NCBI GenBank assembly: GCA_002399235.1
Contig: DHDH01000037.1
Span: 10,317 to 43,755 of the forward strand
Source: Firmicutes bacterium UBA4881
GTDB lineage: Bacteria; Bacillota; DTU065
Direction of reading: 5' to 3'
Length of the DNA: 33,439 nucleotides
The notes beneath the pieces are model-generated. The model was not told where the DNA came from. It ran no database searches and was given only the letters and a program-made list of their open reading frames with translations. Position numbers and translations under genes: made by a program. Positions 22,246 through 30,566 of this stretch are shown piece after piece. The first letter of the stretch is position 1. Each line of letters starts with the position of its first letter.

Positions 22246-24517
22246 GCTGTTTCTCCTCCTCTGCTTTAGATTTAATCTCTTGGGCCATTACTAAGTTATA
22301 GTAGTGGCCTTTTTTAGCGAGTAGTTCATCAGGAGAACCTGCTTCTACAATCTTACCATCTTCGATAATGATAAGTTTATCAGCGTTGCGCAAAGTACTC
22401 AGTCTATGAGCAATAGCCACAGTAGTACGATTTTGTACTAATCTATCAATGGCTTCTTGAATCTTCTGTTCGGTTTCTGTATCAACAGCTGAAGTAGCTT
22501 CATCCAAAATAAGGATACGAGGATCATGCAAAATAGCTCTAGCTATAGCGATTCTTTGTCTTTCCCCACCTGATAATCTCGCTCCTCGTTCACCAACAAA
22601 GGTATCATAACCGTTGGGGAAAGAAGTGATATAGTCATGTGCATTAGCTACTTTAGCGGCTCTAACAATTTCTTCCATTGTAGCTTTAGGCTTAGCATAA
22701 GCGATATTCTCTGCAATAGTACCATTAAATAAGAAGGTCTCCTGTAAAACCATTCCTACTTGACTACGAATATCTTGTTGGGCAATTTCTCTAAGATCAA
22801 CGCCATCTATGGTAATTCTACCTTCGTTAGGATCGTAAAAACGACAGAGGAGGTTAATGATTGTTGATTTTCCGGCCCCAGAATGTCCAACAACACCAAG
22901 CATCTCACCTGCTTTAACAGTGAAACTCACATTTTGAAGTACTGGATCATGCTCATCGTAGCCAAAGGTTACATTTTCAAAACGCACATCACCTTTAATA
23001 TGCGGTAGACGTATAGGCTCTGGTGCATCTACTACATCTGGTTGAGCATCTAAGATTTCAAAAACCCGCTCAGCACTAGTAAGTGAACGCGTAAGCCAAT
23101 CTGTAATACGACTCAGAAACTGCAAAGGTCCATAAAATCTACCTATATAATTCATAAAGGTAACTAGTTGGCCAACTGTAGCGGTTCCTAGTAATACATC
23201 ACTACCACCGATAAAGTAGACAAATAAGCTACCTAGAGTTAAAACAAAAGATAACCAGGGAAACAGAGTAGCCCAACTCTGTTCTGCTTGTACGGAAGCA
23301 TTATAGAGATCTCTACTTCTTTGATCAAATCGATCTAGTTCTCTATCTTCCTGTGCAAAGGCTTTAATAACTCTGACACCGGAAAGTGAATCGTTTAACA
23401 CTGCAGTCATCTTACTGTTACGGTGCCAAAAGCTCGCAAACAGTTTCCAGATATATTTCCAAAAATGAAACGACAAGAAAACTACTACCGGAGCAGGAAT
23501 TATAACCCAAAAAGCAAGTTTAGGATTAATACTAAATAAGATAGCGCCGATGCCTATTAGTAACAATACCTGTACTAAAAAGTACTGTACTCCTTCTATT
23601 AGAAAGTTATTAAGTCCGTTAACATCATGCACTACTCTTGACATGATAGCGCCAGTCTGCCTCTTGTCAAAGTAACTTAAGGAAAGCTTTTGTAGAGACT
23701 CATAAGTTTTTTTGCGCAATTCATAGACAAGACTAGCAGAAAGCCAAGCTGCCATACGACCACGTATAACAGAAAAGAGTGTTCCCAATAGTTGTATTGC
23801 AAATAAACCAACTACAACCATTGCTAGTATCTGTCTACCATTTTCCGGCTTGCCACCTAGAACTTTATCAATGAGGATCACGCCACCAAGGTATGGTGGT
23901 AGGAGATCTAGCGCGGTTCCTCCAAGCATTAACAACGTTAATAAAATTAATTGCTTTCTAAATGGCCAAGCATAAGCCAGTAGGCGTTTAAGAATTGCTC
24001 CTTTATCAATGCATGCTGGACAAGAAGCTGTCCATTCAGGAATTAATCTGCCACACTTCTCACAGAATTTTTTCCCACTGTCACTAATGCCTCTATAAAT
24101 ATAATTTTCACGCTCTGTTTCACTTAGTGCATGCATCTTAGATAAAGCCCTAACAACATAGTTAAACTCTCTAGCATATGAGTTACTGTACTGTAACAAA
24201 GGAACGATATCGTTTTCTGTAGTAGCTTCAATAATCCCTGAACCTACTAGGTTCTGACTATTTACCTCCACAACTTCATCCCAACTTAACGATCTTTCTA
24301 GTGTATAGTTTTCTGTACTCTTCTCGACATAAACCTCAATAAACTTACTGGTTACTATCAGCCATCTGTCCCCATAAACACCTTGTTCATTGATGTCACT
24401 GTACTGTGACAAAATGACTTTGCCTTTCGTGGCTTCAATGCTTTGTAAAAAAGCATCCGAAAGACTTTTTAACTGAGGCACAGGAACCCCTCCAGTTTTC
24501 TTATTTGCGGCCTCCAC
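22229..24517 (-). CDS. ABC exporter with N-terminal extension and zinc ribbon
   Basis: A 762-residue half-transporter of the type I exporter class that works as a dimer. Residues 1-145 form a soluble domain of unassigned, possibly PH-like, fold (GDRWLIVTSKFIEVYVE). A zinc ribbon follows with Cys152, Cys155, Cys166 and Cys169. Six membrane helices span about 180-470. The ATPase domain (about 510-750) is complete: Walker A GHSGAGKST, signature LSGGERQR, Walker B ILILDEATS and switch His in AHRLS. This layout with a DUF1854 partner matches the cyanophycin-associated ABC transporter group. Start: GTG at 24517 after GGAGA; an in-frame GTG at 24481 after GGAGGGG is a serious alternative. The upstream leader may control translation. 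Confidence 0.88.
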   Translation of the reverse strand: MEAANKKTGGVPVPQLKSLSDAFLQSIEATKGKVILSQYSDINEQGVYGDRWLIVTSKFIEVYVEKSTENYTLERSLSWDEVVEVNSQNLVGSGIIEATTENDIVPLLQYSNSYAREFNYVVRALSKMHALSETERENYIYRGISDSGKKFCEKCGRLIPEWTASCPACIDKGAILKRLLAYAWPFRKQLILLTLLMLGGTALDLLPPYLGGVILIDKVLGGKPENGRQILAMVVVGLFAIQLLGTLFSVIRGRMAAWLSASLVYELRKKTYESLQKLSLSYFDKRQTGAIMSRVVHDVNGLNNFLIEGVQYFLVQVLLLIGIGAILFSINPKLAFWVIIPAPVVVFLSFHFWKYIWKLFASFWHRNSKMTAVLNDSLSGVRVIKAFAQEDRELDRFDQRSRDLYNASVQAEQSWATLFPWLSFVLTLGSLFVYFIGGSDVLLGTATVGQLVTFMNYIGRFYGPLQFLSRITDWLTRSLTSAERVFEILDAQPDVVDAPEPIRLPHIKGDVRFENVTFGYDEHDPVLQNVSFTVKAGEMLGVVGHSGAGKSTIINLLCRFYDPNEGRITIDGVDLREIAQQDIRSQVGMVLQETFLFNGTIAENIAYAKPKATMEEIVRAAKVANAHDYITSFPNGYDTFVGERGARLSGGERQRIAIARAILHDPRILILDEATSAVDTETEQKIQEAIDRLVQNRTTVAIAHRLSTLRNADKLIIIEDGKIVEAGSPDELLAKKGHYYNLVMAQEIKSKAEEEKQHEQPA

Positions 24518-24554
24518 CAGTTTTCTCCTGAACTTTTCAGTTTATGGTGGAGGC
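24510..24554 (-). promoter_or_regulatory. Hairpin over the ABC exporter start codon
   Basis: GCCTCCACCA (24554-24545 on the minus strand) pairs perfectly with TGGTGGAGGC (24519-24510), which contains the GTG start codon at 24517. Between the arms a smaller CTGAA/TTCAG hairpin lies beside the ribosome binding site. There is no U-tract, so it is a translation-control candidate and not a terminator. Confidence 0.5.
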
Positions 24555-24574
24555 TCCTTATCGCCAATATCCAC
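24542..24574 (-). CDS. Possible leader peptide ending in Pro-Pro-Pro
   Basis: A ten-codon ORF starting with GTG, 6 nt after a strong GGGAGGG, reads MDIGDKEPPP and stops 24 nt before the ABC exporter start at 24517. Its three proline codons form the 5' arm of the hairpin that covers that start. An ATG at 24592 in the same frame would give a 16-residue version without a ribosome binding site. The layout recalls leader peptides that control antibiotic-resistance genes by ribosome stalling; this is inference from layout only. Confidence 0.4.
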   Translation of the reverse strand: MDIGDKEPPP

Positions 24575-24592
24575 AATTAGCCCTCCCTTCAT

Positions 24593-24897
24593 ATCGTTAA
24601 AGCGCTAAAATAATATTCGAGCAAAGCTTTCTTACCCTTCAGAACATCAAAATCCTTCCTATAAAAAAAGAATTTACTTTCTCGCTTACTGTTTTGCTAA
24701 AATGAGACAAGTGGCCCAGTTATAATAAACTTTTTAACCATAAAATCCCCCCAGTAACTATAAAAGTAATATATTTTTTCTAACTTGCACTTAGCTCAAA
24801 AAGAGCAAACTTTTACACAAAAATAACCCCGAAAATTCCAGGGTTAAATTACTAAGAAAAGTTCATAATAAATAAGAAAGAAATGAGGTGCTAAGCT
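24593..24897. other. Intergenic region between exporter and 65-residue gene
   Basis: About 300 AT-rich bases that should hold divergent promoters, though none is convincing. The one structured element is a hairpin at 24824-24846 (TAACCC/GGGTTA with an inner GAA/TTC), which on the minus strand is followed by TTTTTG and could be a second terminator for transcripts coming from 25.1 kb. Confidence 0.4.
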
Positions 24898-25095
24898 TTG
24901 TCGGAAATGTATTTCTTACAAAAGTGTATTATCTCTGCAGAAGATGCTAAGGGCAGTTATTCCCAAATGAGTAATTTAGATATAGATCCCACCACCAAAG
25001 AAATGTATATAAATATGCTAACTGACTTAACAAAGCACCTTCATTATTTAAACGACCGATTTAATTACTTAAAAAAACAGAACCCGCCAGAATAG
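24898..25095 (+). CDS. Small helical protein of unknown function (65 residues)
   Basis: I cannot assign a family. The product is a single helical domain with no signal peptide; the C-terminal stretch MYINMLTDLTKHLHYLNDRF suggests a helical hairpin, broadly like small spore-associated proteins of the DUF1657/CotF kind, but this likeness is weak. The start is a TTG, 7 nt after GAGGTG. It lies alone on the plus strand between two minus-strand genes and is followed by a strong terminator, which supports expression. Confidence 0.65.
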   Translation: MSEMYFLQKCIISAEDAKGSYSQMSNLDIDPTTKEMYINMLTDLTKHLHYLNDRFNYLKKQNPPE

Positions 25096-25096
25096 C

Positions 25097-25123
25097 AAAC
25101 AGGCCCTGAACAGGCCTGTTTTT
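25097..25123. terminator. Terminator between the 65-residue gene and the NTPase gene
   Basis: A 9-bp stem (AAACAGGCC with GGCCTGTTT, 25097-25105 and 25113-25121) followed by T residues on the plus strand; it may also serve the minus-strand NTPase gene ending at 25122. Confidence 0.85.
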
Positions 25124-25619
25124 AGTTAACTTTTATAAAAGAATACTCTTTTATTTTAAATCTATCGATCACACTTAGAACGCAATTATCTCTTACAGTA
25201 ACGTATATCACTTTCTTAGTTTGCAATAGTTGCCTAAATAAATTGGCAAAACCAAGCCCCATAAGCTCTAAAGGTCCAATTTCGTCTATAAATACTGGTT
25301 CGATCTTTTTTTCAATCATTTCTAAAACTATTTTATAAGCAAACTCTAATCCCTGCTTGGAAAAGCTATAATCGTGATACATATACACTTCATCCCAATT
25401 TGGTGGCAAAAAAGTCCTTTTATAAGAAAACGGTACTCCTTTTTGGTCCGAGAGCCTTTCTAGCTGCTGGCCAATATAACATCCTGCCTTATAGACCTTT
25501 TTTAAAACAAATCCATCCCCTTGATGAATCTCATCATAGATAGCTCTTAATTTAGTTGTCTTACCGCTATTAACTGCTCCCGAAATAATGTACACAAAGG
25601 ATGTTTTTATATCACTCAT
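25122..25619 (-). CDS. THEP1-like nucleoside-triphosphatase
   Basis: A 165-residue P-loop protein resembling the NTPase_1 (THEP1) family. Walker A is GAVNSGKTT and Walker B is VFIDEIGPLELMG, where DEIGPLEL is the family signature. The protein is the last gene of the molybdenum hydroxylase cluster, 3 nt after the MocA-like gene, whose stop codon it nearly touches. Family members hydrolyse NTPs in vitro; in this setting a role in cofactor handling or enzyme maturation is likely but unproven. No membrane segments. Confidence 0.8.
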   Translation of the reverse strand: MSDIKTSFVYIISGAVNSGKTTKLRAIYDEIHQGDGFVLKKVYKAGCYIGQQLERLSDQKGVPFSYKRTFLPPNWDEVYMYHDYSFSKQGLEFAYKIVLEMIEKKIEPVFIDEIGPLELMGLGFANLFRQLLQTKKVIYVTVRDNCVLSVIDRFKIKEYSFIKVN

Positions 25620-25622
25620 CCT

Positions 25623-26210
25623 CTAGCCCTTCCTACCCGAATTGTGTACTCTAAGATAATCTTTGATCCTTAAATAGTCCTCCCAGGTATCTATATCTAA
25701 TAAAATACCTTCGTCATCTACTGTAACTGTAGTAAACCCCTTTGTATTAATAAACTCTTTTAAACTGGCTTCTTTTTGACCAATTTCCTGGCTAAGGTAA
25801 CTGGCCAATAAAGCAGGATGTCCTGTTTGACCATCATAGACTGGGACAACAATCTCACCTACTGTGTTTAACATAACACGGTAGGTATCTTTACTTATAA
25901 CTGGATAATCTCCAGGTGTAAGAAAAAACCGTTTGCTAGTGATATATGACAACCCTTTTTTAACCGAGCTAAACATACCCTCTGAATAGTTTTCGTTATA
26001 AACCAACTCTACCTTGGGATAAGCTTTGACAATCGGTATGATTTTCTCTACTTGATAACCACCTATGACAATAATTTTGTCGCAAAAATCTAACATTCCT
26101 TGTAAACAACTCTCCAGAACAGTTTTTTCACCTAAAGGAAGTGTCATTTTGAAAGCCTTAACTCGTGCTGAATAACCAGCAGCTAAAATAATTCCCTCAA
26201 TTTTGTTCAC
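25623..26210 (-). CDS. mocA: MocA/MobA-like nucleotidyltransferase for molybdenum cofactor
   Basis: A 195-residue nucleotidyltransferase of the MobA-like NTP transferase family. Enzymes of this group attach CMP or GMP to molybdopterin; those next to hydroxylases of the xanthine dehydrogenase family usually make the CMP form. The nucleotide loop IILAAGYSARVKAFKMTLPLGEKTVLE fits LAAG-x-S-x-R, but the usual Met-Gly after Arg is replaced by Val-Lys, which is unusual. FFLTPGDYPVIS (metal site) and GQTGHPALL also match. The start is taken as the GTG at 26210, overlapping the preceding stop in GTGA, since MNKIEGIILAAG is the normal short N-terminus; a TTG at 26228 is less likely. Confidence 0.85.
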   Translation of the reverse strand: MNKIEGIILAAGYSARVKAFKMTLPLGEKTVLESCLQGMLDFCDKIIVIGGYQVEKIIPIVKAYPKVELVYNENYSEGMFSSVKKGLSYITSKRFFLTPGDYPVISKDTYRVMLNTVGEIVVPVYDGQTGHPALLASYLSQEIGQKEASLKEFINTKGFTTVTVDDEGILLDIDTWEDYLRIKDYLRVHNSGRKG

Positions 26211-26866
26211 CCCAATATCCACTGGCAAAAAATAGCCAAGATTAACGTTACTATGGATATTGAGGTTCTTGAAACTTTATTATTTTCTACCCAATTGGCA
26301 AAAAGATTTAATCTCCCTAGAACAATTTTCTGGGACAATACACCTTTAACTTTCATATAGGTATACACAATTAGCGAATTGACCGTACCTTCTAGAAGAA
26401 AAAATCTCAGCAGAGTCTCTAAAGACTTTAATGGTGATAAGTTAAAAAAGGATGTCGGCATTAGCAAGATATAAAGGGCATAAAGTATTCGCCAACCAAC
26501 ACTAATAGTGAGCGTTTGCCCAAAAGAAATGCCAGTATGATCTTTGTTTTCTTCCTTTACTTTCAAATAAGCAAAGACAACTAAACCTTCTAGTAAGATA
26601 GAAATGGCTGGATTAATCACTAAGTCGATCCTTGTCGGCAATAAGAGATCGACTAATTTAATAACTGAAGCAATAATTGCTGAGTAAAAAACAGCTCCAG
26701 CACTTCCTATATGATGGTACACTCGCTCTAGGAAAAAGAAAGCTATGGGAAACCAAAAAAGCCACCCGATCCTAAGCTCAAAAGCATGGAGTACATAACC
26801 TAAAGTGGCTTCAGTTATACCCCAGGCTGCTCCCCAAAATATTACCGAACTAACCTTTTTGTCCAT
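26207..26866 (-). CDS. Multi-pass membrane protein of the molybdenum hydroxylase cluster
   Basis: A 219-residue integral membrane protein with about six hydrophobic segments. I do not recognise a named family. Notable segments are WGAAWGITEATLGYVLH near the N-terminus and VINPAISILLEGLVVFAYL in the middle, which give it a general likeness to substrate-capture (S) components of ECF transporters; no ECF ATPase is adjacent, so this is only a suggestion. It lies 70 nt after the iron-sulfur subunit gene and overlaps the MocA-like gene by 4 nt. GGGGGA stands 7 nt before the ATG. It could carry the hydroxylase substrate or molybdate. Confidence 0.7.
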   Translation of the reverse strand: MDKKVSSVIFWGAAWGITEATLGYVLHAFELRIGWLFWFPIAFFFLERVYHHIGSAGAVFYSAIIASVIKLVDLLLPTRIDLVINPAISILLEGLVVFAYLKVKEENKDHTGISFGQTLTISVGWRILYALYILLMPTSFFNLSPLKSLETLLRFFLLEGTVNSLIVYTYMKVKGVLSQKIVLGRLNLFANWVENNKVSRTSISIVTLILAIFCQWILG

Positions 26867-26936
26867 TGGCTATCCCCCAGTAATTAACTTAATTTAAATT
26901 AAATTATGCTTGTATAAGGGGTGATTATTACATCCT

Positions 26937-27395
26937 TTACAAGACAGATTTAATTGCTACCCTAATTTCCTCATAACCTGTGCAACGGCAGAGGTTACCC
27001 TCTAGCCATTCGTTAATTACATTGTCATCAGCTTGAGACTTCATATTAATTAAAGCATAACAATTCATGATCATACTGGGAGTACAATAACCACATGCTG
27101 TAGCAAATTTCTCCATAAATGCTAGTTGAATAGGTTCATTATTCAAGCCTTCAATTGTTATAACCTCATGGCCAATAGCTTCTACAGCTAACATTAAGCA
27201 GGCCTTTATAGGCCACTTATCTACAAGAACAGTGCAACAATCACAGTCGCCACTTTCGCAACCATTCTTAGCCCCTGTTAGACCGAGTTTCTCACGTAGA
27301 ACAAACAAAAGAGTATCAGCTGGTCTCACAGCTACACTATGTTTTGAGCCATTTATATTGAGCTCGATTATACTCAAGCCTTTAATTGCTAGCAT
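26937..27395 (-). CDS. Molybdenum hydroxylase [2Fe-2S] subunit
   Basis: A 152-residue small subunit (XdhC/CoxS-like) that carries two [2Fe-2S] clusters and moves electrons from the molybdenum site to FAD. The plant-ferredoxin cluster is bound by Cys46, Cys51 and Cys54 (GCESGDCDCCTVL) plus the Cys in IKACL. The second cluster uses CGYCTPSM and CRCTGY. Two changes from the usual G-x-C-G-x-C are seen: Asp52 in place of Gly, and an extra Cys at 53. The ATG at 27395 is chosen because GGGGGG lies about 8 nt before it; it overlaps the FAD subunit gene by 14 nt. Confidence 0.92.
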   Translation of the reverse strand: MLAIKGLSIIELNINGSKHSVAVRPADTLLFVLREKLGLTGAKNGCESGDCDCCTVLVDKWPIKACLMLAVEAIGHEVITIEGLNNEPIQLAFMEKFATACGYCTPSMIMNCYALINMKSQADDNVINEWLEGNLCRCTGYEEIRVAIKSVL

Positions 27396-28230
27396 GTTGC
27401 TCACCCCCCAAGCTAACTAATACTTCTTCTAAAGCATTCCTTGCTACAAACCCTCGGTATTGGGCCGAGCCACGTAGATCACTATGTATAGGACTAGGAA
27501 GATGGCAAAAAGCGTTAGTTATTCTCGTTTCTAAAGGTAAGGCTAAGTGATTTAATTCTTCTTCAAGCTTTAATTCGCGAAAAGGATAAGTACTTAACCC
27601 ACTAAAGGCCACTCTAACCTTATCATCTTTTTTCAACGAAGCTATTGTTATTAAAGGATAGTCTACTTTACCCTGTTTTGTCTTTTTGATACTGCAAAAA
27701 GGGAGTGCAGTAAAACTTCTCTCTACATTTATTTGCAGAAGAAATTCACCATCATTAAACTGCCATTCTTTATTAAATGCTTCAGTAATAGGAATATTTC
27801 TAGTTCCATTTCCTCCAGAAATTATAACCTGAGTATCTGTTAATAAAAGTGGTAGTAGGGCTTCTTTATATGGTAATCTACCACAAATATTGCCCCCTAA
27901 TGTTATCTTATTTCGTGATGTATGATCAGCCGCTCTACGACTAGTTGCACTTAACAATGGGAAAAGGTTACTTTCGATGATTTTGGTTAAAGTTACTGCT
28001 GCTCCAATTATTAACTTTTCATTTTGAAACTCCATTACATTACACTCAGGGATGCTCTTTATATCGATTACTGCATCGAATTGAATTTGTTTTGTTCGTG
28101 CCAGACTAATTATTTCGGTCCCACCTGCATAATATAGGATTCTTTTACCTTCATTTTTTAAGTTCTGATAGGTAGCCAAAGCTTCCCTTTGAGTAGCGGG
28201 CTGGTAATAGTCAAAATCAAAAGTTATCAT
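27382..28230 (-). CDS. Molybdenum hydroxylase FAD-binding subunit
   Basis: A 282-residue medium subunit (XdhB/CoxM-like) that passes electrons from the iron-sulfur clusters through FAD to NAD+ or another acceptor. The FAD_binding_5 domain has YYAGGTEII (the usual AGGTD loop, here with Glu) and TLGGNICGRLPYKEALLPLL (the TIGGN loop). The CO_deh_flav_C domain makes up the last ~100 residues. Its ATG at 28230 overlaps the stop of the large subunit in TAATG, and GGGGGAG is 5 nt upstream, so the two are translationally coupled. No Fe-S motif is seen between the FAD loops. Confidence 0.9.
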   Translation of the reverse strand: MITFDFDYYQPATQREALATYQNLKNEGKRILYYAGGTEIISLARTKQIQFDAVIDIKSIPECNVMEFQNEKLIIGAAVTLTKIIESNLFPLLSATSRRAADHTSRNKITLGGNICGRLPYKEALLPLLLTDTQVIISGGNGTRNIPITEAFNKEWQFNDGEFLLQINVERSFTALPFCSIKKTKQGKVDYPLITIASLKKDDKVRVAFSGLSTYPFRELKLEEELNHLALPLETRITNAFCHLPSPIHSDLRGSAQYRGFVARNALEEVLVSLGGEQHASN

Positions 28231-30566
28231 TAACACTCCCCCATTTTGAGTCGCCAGATAAGTTCTGGCGTGAGTGGCAGTTGATTTAAATCGGTATCAG
28301 CAGCAGATGATAAACTGTTTATCAGCGCTGCTGGCATTCCAATTAGACCATGTTCGCCAATACCACGTGCCCCATAAGGACCATCTAACTCCGGCGTTTC
28401 CACAAACTCGACTAGATATTCTGGTTCTTCTCCCATCCGCATAAGTTGGTAATTACGTAAATTGGCATTTAGTACCACACCTTGCCTGTCATATAAAAAG
28501 GCTTCTCTGCTAGCTAAGCTTAAGCCCATACACATTCCCCCTGTGATAACACTTCTTGCAGTTAGGGGATTAATTACTTTACCAGCATCTACAACTGTGG
28601 CGGCTTTAATAATTTTATAAGTATACTCTTTAGTATCTAGTTCTACTTCAACAGCTTGCGCGCCCACAGTCCAACAAGGCCCAGGATCACCCTTGCCAGT
28701 TTCTGCATCCATCCCAGTTAAGTGTTTCATAATAAAACTACCCCGACCAATTATCTGACCACCAATAGAGTTACCATTAGGATATTTATAGCCATGAATT
28801 ATCTCTGTTAAATCCAAGTATTTTTCTGGATCGTCTTTTAAGTAAACTTGACCCTGATCTAACTCAACATCAGCAAAAGAGCAACGTAACACAATACTAG
28901 CTATGTTTTTTATTTGGTTTATGGCATCATCAGCAGCTGCTACAATCGCGTTACCCACCATATACGTGGTACTACTCGCTACAGATTTCCAATGCTCAGG
29001 GTTATCTTGCGTATTAATTTCTAGATTAACATTGACTCTACTTGCATCCATTCTTAGCTTTTCGGCTAATATTTGACTTAAAACTGTCTTAGTCCCTTGG
29101 CCCAATTCAACAGCGCCAATACTTAGATTGGCATAACCATCTGGAGAAAAAGTAATCAAAGCTCCAGATGCTGCATCAGGAGGAGTGCTTGAAGTTTTCC
29201 AAAAACAAGCAACTCCTTTTGCTCTTATTTTATTTTTTCCAAGATCAACTCTTTGTTTTTCCTTATCCCAGTTAATAACTTCTTTCAATTTACCTAAGCA
29301 TTCCGATAAATTGCCAATGTTACTTTCAGTAAGTTTTGTTTGAGTAGGGCTCGTGTTACCAGGTCTAATAGCATTTTTAAGTCTCAATTCAATCTGATCC
29401 ATACCCAGAGCATAGGCTAATTTATCGATGGTTCTTTCGATAGCTAAGGTATATTCTGCATGGCCAAAACCTCTAAACGAGGTAACATATGGATGATTAG
29501 TATAAACACAGAGAGAATCGCACCAGACATTTTCTATGTTATAAGGGCCTGTACAATCAGAAGCGATAGCTTTGGTCATAACAGCACCCATATCTGAATA
29601 AGCACCACAATCTACTAAATAGGTGATTTCTACAGCTTTAATTAGGCCTTCTTTAGAAGCACCAAGTTTGACTTTGGCCTCTAACCCAATTCTGCACGGC
29701 GAACTAATCATATCTTCTTCTCTACTATTAACTATAACTATTTCCCGACCACCGACAGCTCGCGAAGCCAGAAAAGCAATCATTTCGAGTTGTACGGCTG
29801 CTTTGCCACCAAATGATCCCCCCACCATCGGGGTATGTACAATTATCTTCCCAGTATCGATACCAAAATGACGACTCAATTTTTTTCTGATAATATAAGG
29901 AGCTTGCGATGTCGAATGGATAATCACTTGCCCTGAAGGTTTTATTTGAGCTCGAACTGAACGAGTTTCTAGGGCAACATGATCAGACTGAGGTAAAAAA
30001 ACTTGTGTCTCTACAACAACATCACTTTCAGCCCAACCTTTTTCTATGTGGCCTTTTCTAATCTTCACATGATTAGCTATGTTAGTGCCTGGTAAAGGAA
30101 AGGCTTCTTTCATGATTCTATAATTGGCCAGATCTTCATGGATTAAGGGAGCGTCTTTAGCGATGGCTTCACTAGGTGAATTAAGAACAGGTAATGGTTC
30201 ATACTCAACTTTTATTAATTCTGCTGCCCTTAAAGCTTCTAGTTCAGTGTTAGCAACGACAACCGCCAATGGTTCTCCATAATACCTCACCTTTTTGGTA
30301 GCTAGCGGGGGCCTGTCCTCAACAAAAGTTCCTGTTAAAATACCTTGACTAGACTCCCCTGTAAAGATTGCTTGGACTCCAGTTGCTTTTCGAGCTTCCT
30401 CTATATCGATATGTTTAATCTGAGCATGCGCAGATAAACTGGTAATAATCTTAGCGTATAATATGCCAGGTACCAACTCATCATTATTAAACTTATATTT
30501 ACCAGTAACTTTATCCATTGCGTCTACCCGAGTAACTCCTTTACCTATAGCAACTGTAGTTTCCAA
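28230..30566 (-). CDS. Xanthine dehydrogenase-family molybdopterin-binding subunit
   Basis: A 778-residue large subunit of the molybdenum hydroxylase family that inserts oxygen from water into a heterocycle or aldehyde. The N-terminal a/b hammerhead domain (about 18-125) is followed by the molybdopterin domains. Visible marks: GGSFGGKAAVQLE, SFRGFGHAEY, GAVELGQGTKTVLSQI and GPYGARGIGEHGLIG, where the Glu after GIG is the catalytic base. Xanthine, hypoxanthine, nicotinate and other heterocycles are all possible substrates, and I cannot choose from sequence; FRGFGHAEY differs from the FRGFG-x-PQ common in proven xanthine dehydrogenases. The start is a TTG at 30566, 8 nt after GGGAGG. First gene of a six-gene cluster. 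Confidence 0.92.
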   Translation of the reverse strand: METTVAIGKGVTRVDAMDKVTGKYKFNNDELVPGILYAKIITSLSAHAQIKHIDIEEARKATGVQAIFTGESSQGILTGTFVEDRPPLATKKVRYYGEPLAVVVANTELEALRAAELIKVEYEPLPVLNSPSEAIAKDAPLIHEDLANYRIMKEAFPLPGTNIANHVKIRKGHIEKGWAESDVVVETQVFLPQSDHVALETRSVRAQIKPSGQVIIHSTSQAPYIIRKKLSRHFGIDTGKIIVHTPMVGGSFGGKAAVQLEMIAFLASRAVGGREIVIVNSREEDMISSPCRIGLEAKVKLGASKEGLIKAVEITYLVDCGAYSDMGAVMTKAIASDCTGPYNIENVWCDSLCVYTNHPYVTSFRGFGHAEYTLAIERTIDKLAYALGMDQIELRLKNAIRPGNTSPTQTKLTESNIGNLSECLGKLKEVINWDKEKQRVDLGKNKIRAKGVACFWKTSSTPPDAASGALITFSPDGYANLSIGAVELGQGTKTVLSQILAEKLRMDASRVNVNLEINTQDNPEHWKSVASSTTYMVGNAIVAAADDAINQIKNIASIVLRCSFADVELDQGQVYLKDDPEKYLDLTEIIHGYKYPNGNSIGGQIIGRGSFIMKHLTGMDAETGKGDPGPCWTVGAQAVEVELDTKEYTYKIIKAATVVDAGKVINPLTARSVITGGMCMGLSLASREAFLYDRQGVVLNANLRNYQLMRMGEEPEYLVEFVETPELDGPYGARGIGEHGLIGMPAALINSLSSAADTDLNQLPLTPELIWRLKMGEC

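Noticed and set aside
26889..26902. Perfect 14-bp palindrome TTAATTTAAATTAA before the membrane protein gene.
   Set aside because: It is made only of A and T in an AT-rich gap; nothing else supports a binding site.
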